DNA of 11,653 nucleotides, from NCBI GenBank assembly GCA_031267015.1, contig JAIRZW010000106.1, positions 1-11,653 of the forward strand. Reading direction: 5' to 3'. Below, piece by piece: positions 5,703-11,653 of this stretch; position 1 is the first letter of the stretch; the number at the start of each line of letters is the position of its first letter. This DNA is from Heliobacteriaceae bacterium (GTDB taxonomy: Bacteria; Cyanobacteriota; Vampirovibrionia; Gastranaerophilales; Gastranaerophilaceae). The position numbers and the translations under genes are program-made. The notes under the pieces were generated by a model. That model saw nothing but the letters and a program-made list of their open reading frames with translations, had not been told where the DNA came from and did no database searches.

Positions 5703-5719
5703 TTATAACCAGGTTATAA
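5703..5719. promoter_or_regulatory. 17-bp palindrome upstream of the gene at 5758
   Basis: TTATAACC-A-GGTTATAA is a perfect palindrome with a 1-nt centre, ending 38 nt before the ATG at 5758. Each arm contains a TATAAC/TATAAG -10-like hexamer, so it probably overlaps the promoter. No good -35 is seen at 16-18 nt. Candidate operator. Confidence 0.45.
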
Positions 5720-5757
5720 GAGGAAATTTAAAAAAGTCAAAAAAGGAGAAATTAATT

Positions 5758-6546
5758 ATGGTAAACATAGGAAAAATTTTAAACATGGCCATGGCAAATG
5801 GCACTAGATTACGCATGACATTAGTGGGCAAACAGCTTAGAGCTGTGCCTGAACTAAACAATGTATTGAAAGGTATAGCAAATCCAAAAGTACAACTTGC
5901 AGCAAACGGACGCGGCGCATCAGGAGTTGCGGGGATTAGAATTAAATCAGGAAATGAGACATTATTAGAACTGGCAGGCGGGCTTGACCGCTCAAAGGGT
6001 AATCCTATTTTTCAACTTCGCGAGCGAATTCCCAAAGTCGGCAGCGGCAGCGCTATTATGGATATGAACAAACCGTTTCTTGCAGATAATTTTGCAGCAA
6101 GTGTTTCAAGCAAAAAAGGAGTCGTGTCGGCAGCTATTGATTCTGCACCGCTTAAATATAACGCTAAGGTAAATCTTAATGAATCTGAAAATTTCATAAA
6201 CAAATTCAATTTGCCAAAGGACATTAAAGTTAAAGTCAATGAAGTATTCGGCCAATATGAAGAACTTTGCAATCCCAGAAAAGGTAAGCAGATAATGGAC
6301 GGACTTGCCGAAAAAGTAAACGGATTTTTAAACGGAGCATATAAAAAGCCCGGCGTGCAAAAAATCGCAAAGATTTCAGAAGTTAATAAAGCGGAAAAAA
6401 TCGTAGGACCTTCAAAACTTAAATTGGTCAAACGGCTAAAAACAGTGAATCCGGAAGAAATCAAACTTGGCGCAAAAAACGCTAATCTTTTCAAAGACCC
6501 TAACTTCCGTTCGATTGAAGCTCTAAAAAATACAAAACATTCGTAA
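5758..6546 (+). CDS. Unknown basic protein (262 aa)
   Basis: The ORF starts with ATG preceded by AGGAG at 9 nt and ends 15 nt before a strong terminator, so it is a real single-gene unit. The protein is Lys/Asn/Ala-rich and basic, without signal peptide or clear membrane helix. Residues about 25-80 look like alternating short strands with Gly turns (VQLAANGRGASGVAGIRI, ETLLELAGGL). The C-terminal third is strongly basic (PSKLKLVKRLKTVNPEEIKL). Only one cysteine. I do not recognise a family or motif, so no function is proposed. It is divergent from the XRE gene across a gap with repeats and a palindrome, so its expression is likely regulated. Convergent with the TPR gene. Confidence 0.8.
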   Translation: MVNIGKILNMAMANGTRLRMTLVGKQLRAVPELNNVLKGIANPKVQLAANGRGASGVAGIRIKSGNETLLELAGGLDRSKGNPIFQLRERIPKVGSGSAIMDMNKPFLADNFAASVSSKKGVVSAAIDSAPLKYNAKVNLNESENFINKFNLPKDIKVKVNEVFGQYEELCNPRKGKQIMDGLAEKVNGFLNGAYKKPGVQKIAKISEVNKAEKIVGPSKLKLVKRLKTVNPEEIKLGAKNANLFKDPNFRSIEALKNTKHS

Positions 6547-6561
6547 TCTAATTACACCATA

Positions 6562-6593
6562 AAAAAGCGCTGATAAATAATTCAGCGCTTTTT
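6562..6593. terminator. Bidirectional rho-independent terminator
   Basis: A perfect 12-bp inverted repeat, AAAAAGCGCTGA (6562-6573) and TCAGCGCTTTTT (6582-6593), with an 8-nt loop. A GCGCTGA core flanked by an A-run and a T-run works on both strands. It lies between the convergent genes ending at 6546 (plus) and 6595 (minus). Confidence 0.9.
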
Positions 6594-6594
6594 G

Positions 6595-8256
6595 TTATAT
6601 GTCAAACAGCCTGTGGAGGCGGTCGGTAATGTCGTGTTCGTCAAGGTCTTCGGTAAGCTTGTTTAAGTCAATCGCGCGCTGGTAGTAGCGTGCAGCGTCA
6701 TTGATAAACCCAAGCGCATGCGACGCGCGGCCCGCGTTAAAGTATGCGATTGTGTAATTCGGGTTCATGTCGATTGCCTGCTCAAAGTACTCAAGGGCTT
6801 CCATTGGGTCGCCGAACCCGTCGAGGTAAAGAACCCCCAGATTATTATACGAAAACGCATTGTCAGGGTCTAAATCAATGGCCTTGTGAAAGGACACGAG
6901 CGCTTCTTCAATGTAATCCTTTTCCCAGAGCGCCACTCCGGCCTTTTCATAAGCCTTAGCAGTATGCGGTTCAAGCGTAATAGCATCACAATATGCCCGA
7001 ATCGCCTTGTCTAAGTCGTATTCCGACATGTAAATATCACCGAGCGAAATATACAGGTCATAATTTGCCGGGTCAAGTATAATCCCGGCCTGATAAGTCG
7101 ACACTGCCGCGTCCGTATTGCCCTTAATCTCGCCGTAAATCGCGCCAAGCGCCTGACAGACAATAGAAGTCCACTCAGGGTCAGGGTTTAGAGAAACCGC
7201 CTTTTGATAGTGCTCAATTGCTTCGTCGTAAAGTTCTGCTTTTGTGTAGGCGTAGGCAAGCGAGTTATTGTAGAACGGATTTTCCGTGTCGTTTTCAAGC
7301 GCAAGCTTAAACGCGCTGATTGAGTGCAATTTATCCTCTTTTCTCAAATAAAGGTGGCCGAGTTCGTAATAAATTTGCGCAGTATCCATTTTGAATTGCA
7401 AAAGCGTTTCATAGCATTCGATTGCCTCGTCAGTACTTTCAGGGAAAAATGTCTGCAAAACAGTCGCAAGCTTAATCAAAACCTCACGGTTAAGCGGGTT
7501 AGCCTCAAGAGCTTTGCGGTAGCAGCCTACTGTCATTTCAGCTTCTTTGTTTTTCAGCGCCAAATCGCCCATTCTGTTGTAGAAAATTTCTGTGTGCCCG
7601 GTTTCGTCCGCGGCCTTTTTATAAACATTTTCAGCAGCAGGACGAAGCTTAAATTTCTCAAGGAATTTCCCAACCGCATTGAACGAGAACACTGAAAAAT
7701 CATCCGACATGTTTTTGCAGAACATTTTGAGCGAGGGCTTGTCCCATGCCAGCATAAGGCTTCCGGACAGGAAATAATAAACAAAATTCACATAGTCATT
7801 CATGCCTGCGTTTTTGGCATTAATTTTCTGCAAAAGGGTCTGGGACATGATTAATCTCGGGCGGCCCGATTTCATGCGGTTAATTTTTATTGCGGACTTA
7901 AATTCCTTTTCAGCGGCCTGAAAATCCTCGGCCATTTTCATAAAATAGCCTGCATAAAGGTGTGCGTCAGCGCTTTGCGGCGCAAGCGAAACCGCGGTTT
8001 TGCACTGCTCGATAGCAGTGGTAAGACTTATCTGGCCCTGTTCCCACATCAAAGTCGCAAGCCGGTAGTAGGATTCCGGCATTGTGGGGTCGAGCTTAAC
8101 AGCATTAATATAGTATTCAATAGCCTCATCAAGGTCGTTATTATGCTTTCGCAGCAAATAACGCTCGTGCGCGGCTCTGGCTCTTTCCAGCGCGTCAAAA
8201 GCTTTTTGGCTGTTTTCGGGGTTTTTTACAGGTTGCACTAAAATCTGTTCTGACAT
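6595..8256 (-). CDS. Tetratricopeptide-repeat protein (553 aa)
   Basis: A cytoplasmic-looking protein without signal peptide or membrane segment, built almost wholly of TPR units. Clear 34-residue repeats end in patterns such as A-(I/V)-x-L-x-P: DEAIEYYINAVKLDPTMPES, TAIEQCKTAVSLAPQSADAH, DEAIEHYQKAVSLNPDPEWT, DKAIRAYCDAITLEPHTAKA, EEALVSFHKAIDLDPDNAFS and MEALEYFEQAIDMNPNYTIA. About a dozen units are visible. A non-TPR hydrophobic insert (about 145-175, MNDYVNFVYYFLSGSLMLAW) separates the first three from the rest. No catalytic domain is attached, so it is likely a scaffold for protein-protein contacts; partners are unknown. GGAG lies 10 nt before the ATG, and a possible -10 (TACAAT, 8305-8310) is about 48 nt upstream without a good -35. 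Confidence 0.92.
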   Translation of the reverse strand: MSEQILVQPVKNPENSQKAFDALERARAAHERYLLRKHNNDLDEAIEYYINAVKLDPTMPESYYRLATLMWEQGQISLTTAIEQCKTAVSLAPQSADAHLYAGYFMKMAEDFQAAEKEFKSAIKINRMKSGRPRLIMSQTLLQKINAKNAGMNDYVNFVYYFLSGSLMLAWDKPSLKMFCKNMSDDFSVFSFNAVGKFLEKFKLRPAAENVYKKAADETGHTEIFYNRMGDLALKNKEAEMTVGCYRKALEANPLNREVLIKLATVLQTFFPESTDEAIECYETLLQFKMDTAQIYYELGHLYLRKEDKLHSISAFKLALENDTENPFYNNSLAYAYTKAELYDEAIEHYQKAVSLNPDPEWTSIVCQALGAIYGEIKGNTDAAVSTYQAGIILDPANYDLYISLGDIYMSEYDLDKAIRAYCDAITLEPHTAKAYEKAGVALWEKDYIEEALVSFHKAIDLDPDNAFSYNNLGVLYLDGFGDPMEALEYFEQAIDMNPNYTIAYFNAGRASHALGFINDAARYYQRAIDLNKLTEDLDEHDITDRLHRLFDI

Positions 8257-8383
8257 TTATAAGAGCTCCATAAGGTGTGTTATCCATGCTTTCGGCCTAA
8301 TTGAATTGTACCTTTATTAATTACATGGAAAATCATACAAATGGAGTAGAGTTGTGTACATTGCCGGGATGGTTAATATTTAC

Positions 8384-8412
8384 TTGACAAACTCCCGAAT
8401 TTCTTATACAAT
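8384..8412 (+). promoter_or_regulatory. Promoter of prepilin-like gene 3 (decayed)
   Basis: TTGACA (8384-8389), a 17-nt spacer and TACAAT (8407-8412). The layout, spacing to the following dyad (8 nt) and ribosome binding site context (CAGATAGGAGA) match prepilin-like gene 2, so the two promoters are paralogous. It is intact although the gene behind it is broken. Confidence 0.8.
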
Positions 8413-8420
8413 TGCTGATA

Positions 8421-8435
8421 GTTACAAACCGTAAC
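8421..8435 (+). promoter_or_regulatory. Shared dyad motif, site 3 (downstream of -10, prepilin gene 3)
   Basis: GTTACAAACCGTAAC; read on the minus strand it is GTTACGGTTTGTAAC, fitting RTWACGRWWTGTAAC against the direction of transcription, like site 2. It starts 8 nt after the -10 and ends 15 nt before the old ATG. Confidence 0.75.
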
Positions 8436-8450
8436 AGATAGGAGAAAAGT

Positions 8451-9213
8451 ATGGTCAACCATAGGGCAAGCCGTGCATGTAGTAACAGTAAACGGCGGGA
8501 TATCCGGTGCAACAGATGCGCAAGACTTTGTAGAAAACCACTTGAGAGAACAGATAAAAATTCTCAAGACGTGCGACAATGCTAACTTACGCAGTTGCGG
8601 TATTGAAACAGACACAAATGCTATAAAAACGCTGGCCGGAACTTCTACGACTATGCCAAAGGCGCTTCATAGTTTGACAACAAGTATGTCAAATGGAGAA
8701 ACAACAAACATCAACACCACAAGCTACGGTTTTGTGATGGCGAATGGCTATTCGGTGAACTTATTTTACAACCCTAAGTGCCTGCCGGACGACCCTGTCT
8801 CAAGTTGGCACTATGGCCAAGATAGAGTGTGTGTAAACGCTATTTACGATATGAATGGCCTTGGAAGACCAAATCAGGTAGGAAAGGACATAGGATTTGT
8901 AACAGTACTTTATCCTAACGAAACATCGGTAGCTTATGCACCTGATGTTGTTGGCAATGCAGCAGTAACTTCTACCTTCAATGCGGCCCCTCAAGCTTGT
9001 ACAGACCAGAACCCTGATTATTCGCTTCCGAACAGAGACGAACTGCTTGCAATGTATATGAACATGAATATCTTAGGAATTCCATATAGTCACGGCATCT
9101 GGTCAGCCTCTGAGATCTCTCCAGAGTTAGTTTGGTACCAGAATTTCACCAATGGCTCCCGCACCCAAGGCGCCAAAGCCAATCCTGGCGACGTTCGGTG
9201 CGTCAGGAGATAA
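8451..9213 (+). pseudogene. Prepilin-like gene 3 with deleted leader; C-terminal DUF1566-like domain
   Basis: The promoter, operator, AGGAGA and ATG (8451-8453) match those of prepilin-like gene 2. From the ATG, however, the frame ends after 44 codons (TAA 8583-8585). The real frame is +1 and reads WSTIGQAVHVVTV directly at 8452. That aligns with HSMMSQAV (residues 45-52) of prepilin-like gene 2 and YSIMSQAL of gene 1. About 43 leader and helix codons are therefore missing, with loss of frame. The remaining frame has no ATG, GTG or TTG before GTG 8473, which would yield 246 residues without a leader. The C-terminus (PNRDELLAMYMN, GIWSASEIS, LVWYQNFTNGSRTQG, NPGDVRCVRR) resembles the DUF1566/Lcl C-type-lectin-like fold. 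Possibly a recent deletion, an assembly error, or a cytosolic remnant from GTG 8473. Confidence 0.78.
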
Positions 9214-9313
9214 GCTCAATATATTAAGGAATGTAATAATTACCGCGTCTGCAAGCAATTTATGCTCCTCAAAATTCGTTTAATTATATAGGGGAATTAA
9301 CACAGGAATTACC

Positions 9314-10834
9314 ATGAGAATATCAGCTCTGAAAATGCTTGCATACTCTGCTATGGCAGCGGCAACAGCCGCAGGTTTTGCCGCATGCTCAAAAAAGAAA
9401 GATGAGTACGAAAATTATATTATACGAAAAGGCGATAACCCGAACGAACTTGCCAACAGATATTTGCTTCCTCTTGACAAGTTCAAGAAAGAAGTACACA
9501 TACCTGACTCTTTTAGAGCCGGGGATACGCTAAGAATACCAAAGTCAATATTCGAACGGCAGGTAAAAGACACTATTTATACAGTGAAAAAGGGCGACAC
9601 TTACTACGAGCTTTCAAACAAAAACGGTCTGGGCGTAAACGAATTTGCAAACCGCGCCGGACTGAATCCGGAGAAAGACATGCTAAAAGCCGACATAACT
9701 GCAATAAATCTCAGCGGAATTGTTCCTGTCAAGGCGAAAAATTATACCGTGAAAAAAGGCGATACGTTTGCGGGTTTGGCAGCTAAATTCAATTTTGTAA
9801 AAGAAGACGGCACGCCTGATGTTGAGGCGTTCAAGGAATACGCCGGCGTAAACAAACTGAAAAAAGACAACGAAATATATGTTCCGACAATTGCACAGAA
9901 ATCGGGCATGACTTTTTGGAGTATTGCAAGCTCAAACGGCATGGCGCAATCGGAATTGGAAGAATTAAACCCGCAAATCTCTGACGCTGGCGCAATCACG
10001 GAAAACATGCGCATAAACGTTCCTTACAAGCCGTTTGATTCAGATTATTCACCGGTCGTTTCAGATGAAACGCCGCAGAGTTCAACCATAAAATTCTCTA
10101 TTGCAAAGCCGAAACAGCCTTTGAAAAACGGACATCCGGCGGCAGAGGAGGAAGTGCGGCCGTCAACTAATCCAAAAGGGTCTTTAGCGGGCAAGACGAT
10201 TATTGTAAACGCCGGACACCATTGGGGAAACCGCTGGGACCCGGGTGCTACGGTCGGCGATGCTCAGGAATGGGAATATAGCAGAATTTTGGCGGACAAA
10301 TTGGCCAACAAGCTGTGTGCACAGGGTGCAAAGGTCGTTTTCTGTTCAGGTTCAGCCAAACTGATTGAAGGCGTGAAAACAAAATACCGCACTAATTGTG
10401 CGGCATTTGTATCAATTCATACTAATGCGCTTGAGCTTGACCCGAATAAAATTCTTAAACAAGAACAAAAACGCAACAAAAAATATACCCTTGCAGACGC
10501 TAAGAAGCAAGCAGCATACAATGCTACGGTTAAGCGCGCAGAGATACTACATTACGCGGGAACAGGCAAAAAACCGAATACGAAGAGTATAAATTTTGCC
10601 AAAAACCTCGTAAATGATTATCCGGGCACATGTCTGTTTAAAAGAGATAACGAAGGGCAGCACTCAAGGCTCGGGGTGCTTCGTACGGAAGAACATATTC
10701 CGTCAATTATGCTTGAAGCAGGATTTTTGTCAAACAAAGATGACCTTGCGAATTTACGCAGTTCAGCACATCAGGACAAAATCACAGAATACCTTGCAAA
10801 AGGTGTTGCCGCACAGTTTGGCGTGAAAAAATGA
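9314..10834 (+). CDS. LysM-repeat lipoprotein N-acetylmuramoyl-L-alanine amidase
   Basis: A 506-residue exported enzyme that would cut the bond between MurNAc and the peptide stem of peptidoglycan. The N-terminus is a lipoprotein signal with lipobox GFAAC (Cys25). Three LysM peptidoglycan-binding units follow (about 35-76, 88-133 and 144-191; motifs YTVKKGDTYYEL and YTVKKGDTFAGLA), plus a fourth, degenerate one (198-238). After a Pro/Ser linker comes an Amidase_3 domain (about 292-504). Likely zinc ligands are His302 (NAGHHWG), Glu319 or Glu321 and His369 (SIHTNA), with catalytic Glu468 (IMLEAGFLSN). The usual Asp in DPGHGG is Asn here. A roughly 50-residue Lys-rich insert (about 372-425) follows SIHTNA. 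AGGA precedes the ATG at 7 nt. It stands alone, ending 5 nt from convergent higA. Likely role: cell-wall remodelling or daughter-cell separation. Confidence 0.93.
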   Translation: MRISALKMLAYSAMAAATAAGFAACSKKKDEYENYIIRKGDNPNELANRYLLPLDKFKKEVHIPDSFRAGDTLRIPKSIFERQVKDTIYTVKKGDTYYELSNKNGLGVNEFANRAGLNPEKDMLKADITAINLSGIVPVKAKNYTVKKGDTFAGLAAKFNFVKEDGTPDVEAFKEYAGVNKLKKDNEIYVPTIAQKSGMTFWSIASSNGMAQSELEELNPQISDAGAITENMRINVPYKPFDSDYSPVVSDETPQSSTIKFSIAKPKQPLKNGHPAAEEEVRPSTNPKGSLAGKTIIVNAGHHWGNRWDPGATVGDAQEWEYSRILADKLANKLCAQGAKVVFCSGSAKLIEGVKTKYRTNCAAFVSIHTNALELDPNKILKQEQKRNKKYTLADAKKQAAYNATVKRAEILHYAGTGKKPNTKSINFAKNLVNDYPGTCLFKRDNEGQHSRLGVLRTEEHIPSIMLEAGFLSNKDDLANLRSSAHQDKITEYLAKGVAAQFGVKK

Positions 10835-10839
10835 TTAGC

Positions 10840-11130
10840 CTAAACCGCTCTGTAAACAACCTCTACATTATCAAGGTTTACATTTTGTTTTGCATGCCAT
10901 AAATCGTACTGCACCTGCATTCTCAGCCAAATTTCAGCAGAGGTGCCAAGGGCCTTAGAGAGCTTTAAAGCCATTTCAGGGCTTATACCTGTTTTGCCGT
11001 TAACTATTTCAGACAAATTTTTACGGCTTGTGCCGATTTTGAGCGCAAACTCCGAAACAGTAAAGTTAAGCGGTTTAATCCAGTCTTCAAGAAGTATTTC
11101 GCCTGGGTGACAAGGGTTATACATTTCCAC
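10840..11130 (-). CDS. higA: HigA antitoxin (XRE type)
   Basis: A 96-residue antitoxin of the HigA/VapI family that binds and neutralises HigB and represses its own operon. Family marks are the N-terminal NPCHPGEILLEDWIKPL, the helix-turn-helix (FTVSEFALKIGTSRKNLSEIVNGKTGISPEMALKLSKALG) and the AEIWLRMQVQYDLWHAK segment. The start is set at GTG 11128-11130 because AGGA is 7 nt upstream; ATG 11124 (94 residues) is possible but 13 nt from that site. It follows higB by 16 nt on the same strand, the toxin-first order typical of higBA. The gene ends 5 nt from the amidase stop on the other strand. Confidence 0.94.
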   Translation of the reverse strand: MEMYNPCHPGEILLEDWIKPLNFTVSEFALKIGTSRKNLSEIVNGKTGISPEMALKLSKALGTSAEIWLRMQVQYDLWHAKQNVNLDNVEVVYRAV

Positions 11131-11146
11131 ATTTATATCCTTTCTT

Positions 11147-11425
11147 TTAGTGATAATCAAGATAATCAACTATATATGCATTTTCATCCTCAAACTCAAA
11201 GATTATCCGCCAATTTCCGTTTACTGTTACCGACCAGAGGCCTTTTAGCTTGCCTTTTAACTGATGTAATCTATAATTTGGCGATTTGAATTCTTTCAGG
11301 TCTGAAGTCATGCTCAAAGCAGTTAATATACGTCGCAGCTTAACTGTATGCTCTGCCTGTATACCTTTAATACTGCCTGTCAAATAGAATTTTTCAAGAC
11401 CTTTGTGTTTGAAAGATTTAATCAT
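11147..11425 (-). CDS. higB: HigB toxin (RelE-like mRNA interferase)
   Basis: A 92-residue toxin of the HigB/RelE superfamily that cleaves mRNA on the ribosome. It fits the family across its whole length: IKSFKHKGLEKFYLTGS at the N-terminus, KLRRILTALS, YRLHQLKGKLKGLWSVTVNGNWRIIF and the C-terminal VDYLDYH. The start is set at ATG 11423-11425, which gives the family's usual MIKSF beginning; upstream in-frame starts would run through the promoter. No Shine-Dalgarno is present: the consensus -10 ends 6 nt before this ATG, so the mRNA probably starts at or next to the A of the ATG. Confidence 0.95.
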   Translation of the reverse strand: MIKSFKHKGLEKFYLTGSIKGIQAEHTVKLRRILTALSMTSDLKEFKSPNYRLHQLKGKLKGLWSVTVNGNWRIIFEFEDENAYIVDYLDYH

Positions 11426-11431
11426 ACATTT

Positions 11432-11460
11432 ATTATAACCTATAACGTTACAGGTGTCAA
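11432..11460 (-). promoter_or_regulatory. Consensus promoter of higBA
   Basis: A perfect TTGACA (11455-11460), 17-nt spacer and perfect TATAAT (11432-11437) on the minus strand. With the -10 ending 6 nt from the higB ATG, initiation about 7 nt downstream falls on the start codon, which implies a leaderless transcript. Confidence 0.85.
11439..11454. promoter_or_regulatory. Probable HigA/HigBA operator
   Basis: CCTATAACGTTACAGG is a 16-bp palindrome with a single mismatched base pair, filling the spacer between the higBA -35 and -10. Antitoxins of this type autoregulate by binding such promoter-core palindromes. Confidence 0.7.
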
Positions 11461-11471
11461 GCATTATGTAT

Positions 11472-11486
11472 ATTACGGATTGTAAC
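11472..11486 (+). promoter_or_regulatory. Shared dyad motif, site 4 (upstream of prepilin gene 4)
   Basis: ATTACGGATTGTAAC, same orientation as transcription and with exactly 59 nt between motif and ATG, as at site 1. It is also 11 nt upstream of the higBA -35, so a bound protein could touch both divergent promoters. A further GTTAC half-site lies at 11496-11500. Confidence 0.65.
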
Positions 11487-11500
11487 AATGCGGCTGTTAC

Positions 11501-11529
11501 TGTACAATTTTTAGATTGTGTGGTAATAT
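11501..11529 (+). promoter_or_regulatory. Promoter of prepilin-like gene 4
   Basis: TGTACA (11501-11506), a 17-nt spacer and TAATAT (11524-11529) with an extended-10 TGG before it, in register with the promoter of prepilin-like gene 1. An alternative, TTGTAA (11480-11485), 17 nt and TACAAT (11503-11508), would overlap the dyad; conservation with gene 1 favours the first. Confidence 0.5.
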
Positions 11530-11545
11530 TTTTTCGGAGGTGAGT

Positions 11546-11653
11546 ATGAAAAACGCATTCACATTGGCAGAAGTGTTAATTACATTGGGAATTATTGGAA
11601 TTGTTGCAGCATTGACTCTGCCAAATATTATTGCAAATGTTAAATACAAGAAA
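11546..11653 (+). CDS. Prepilin-like secreted protein 4 (N-terminus only)
   Basis: The first 36 codons of a further prepilin-like gene run off the right edge. GGAGG lies 5 nt before the ATG. The leader is MKNA, then FTLAEVLITLGIIGIVAALT, with Ala at -1 and Glu at mature position 5, nearly identical to prepilin-like gene 1. The 5' leader region is conserved with gene 1 from the -10 to the ATG. The rest of the protein, and therefore its type, is not visible. Confidence 0.92.
   Translation, partial: MKNAFTLAEVLITLGIIGIVAALTLPNIIANVKYKK

Noticed and set aside
8451..8585. A 44-codon protein from the ATG at 8451 behind a good ribosome binding site
   Set aside because: It is Arg/Cys-rich and lies out of frame over sequence that clearly encodes a prepilin-like domain in the +1 frame; it is the by-product of the deletion.
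9060..9213. Variable region of a diversity-generating retroelement (C-type-lectin-like C-terminus)
   Set aside because: No reverse transcriptase gene and no template repeat are visible in the window, so only the fold similarity can be claimed.

Overview
The window is AT-rich, gene-dense bacterial DNA with short intergenic gaps. It carries several short secreted proteins that begin with the near-identical prepilin-type leader FTLAEVLITLGIIG(I/V)VAALT. It also has a LysM/amidase lipoprotein, a higBA toxin-antitoxin pair and lineage-specific unknowns. Many paralogous prepilin-like genes with this exact leader are typical of gut Gastranaerophilales (Vampirovibrionia/Melainabacteria, non-photosynthetic Cyanobacteria). 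That assignment is an inference from style; no rRNA is present to settle it.

Layout, left to right. (1) 1-1202, minus: the 5' 400 codons of a long unknown protein with an N-terminal membrane segment. (2) 1203-1700: a tRNA-Leu(UAG) locus on the minus strand with a long terminator hairpin, an 81-bp near-identical direct repeat of the tRNA 3' end plus terminator, and a GC-richer spacer. (3) 1694-2559: a possible 44-aa ORF and, divergently, prepilin-like gene 1. (4) 2642-4518: rplS-rbgA-rnhB, a tight housekeeping operon whose last two genes carry three short hairpin-type repeats, two of them in frame inside rnhB. (5) 4515-5495, minus: an XRE regulator and then prepilin-like gene 2. (6) 5758-6546: an unrecognised protein, convergent through a strong terminator with (7) a 553-aa TPR protein (6595-8256, minus). 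(8) 8384-9213: prepilin-like gene 3, whose promoter, ribosome binding site and ATG are intact but whose leader has been deleted out of frame. (9) 9314-10834: a lipoprotein with LysM repeats and an N-acetylmuramoyl-L-alanine amidase domain. (10) 10840-11460, minus: higBA. (11) 11546 to the edge: the start of prepilin-like gene 4.

The most interesting signal is regulatory. All four prepilin-like genes carry the same 15-bp motif, RTWACGRWWTGTAAC (GTTAC-N5-GTAAC dyad, 11 of 15 positions invariant). The genes fall into two pairs. Genes 1 and 4 have the motif upstream of a weak extended -10 promoter, with exactly 59 nt between motif and ATG, and an Ala at -1 of the predicted leader cleavage site. 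Gene 2 has a consensus TTGACA-17-TATAAT promoter and gene 3 the near-consensus TTGACA-17-TACAAT. In both, the motif sits in the opposite orientation 8 nt after the -10. Gene 2 has Gly at -1; gene 3 has lost its leader. One regulator that activates the first pair and represses the second would fit this geometry. The two DNA-binding-protein genes (XRE and higBA) share another architecture: a palindrome between -35 and -10, and a -10 only 6 nt before the ATG, implying self-regulated, possibly leaderless transcripts.
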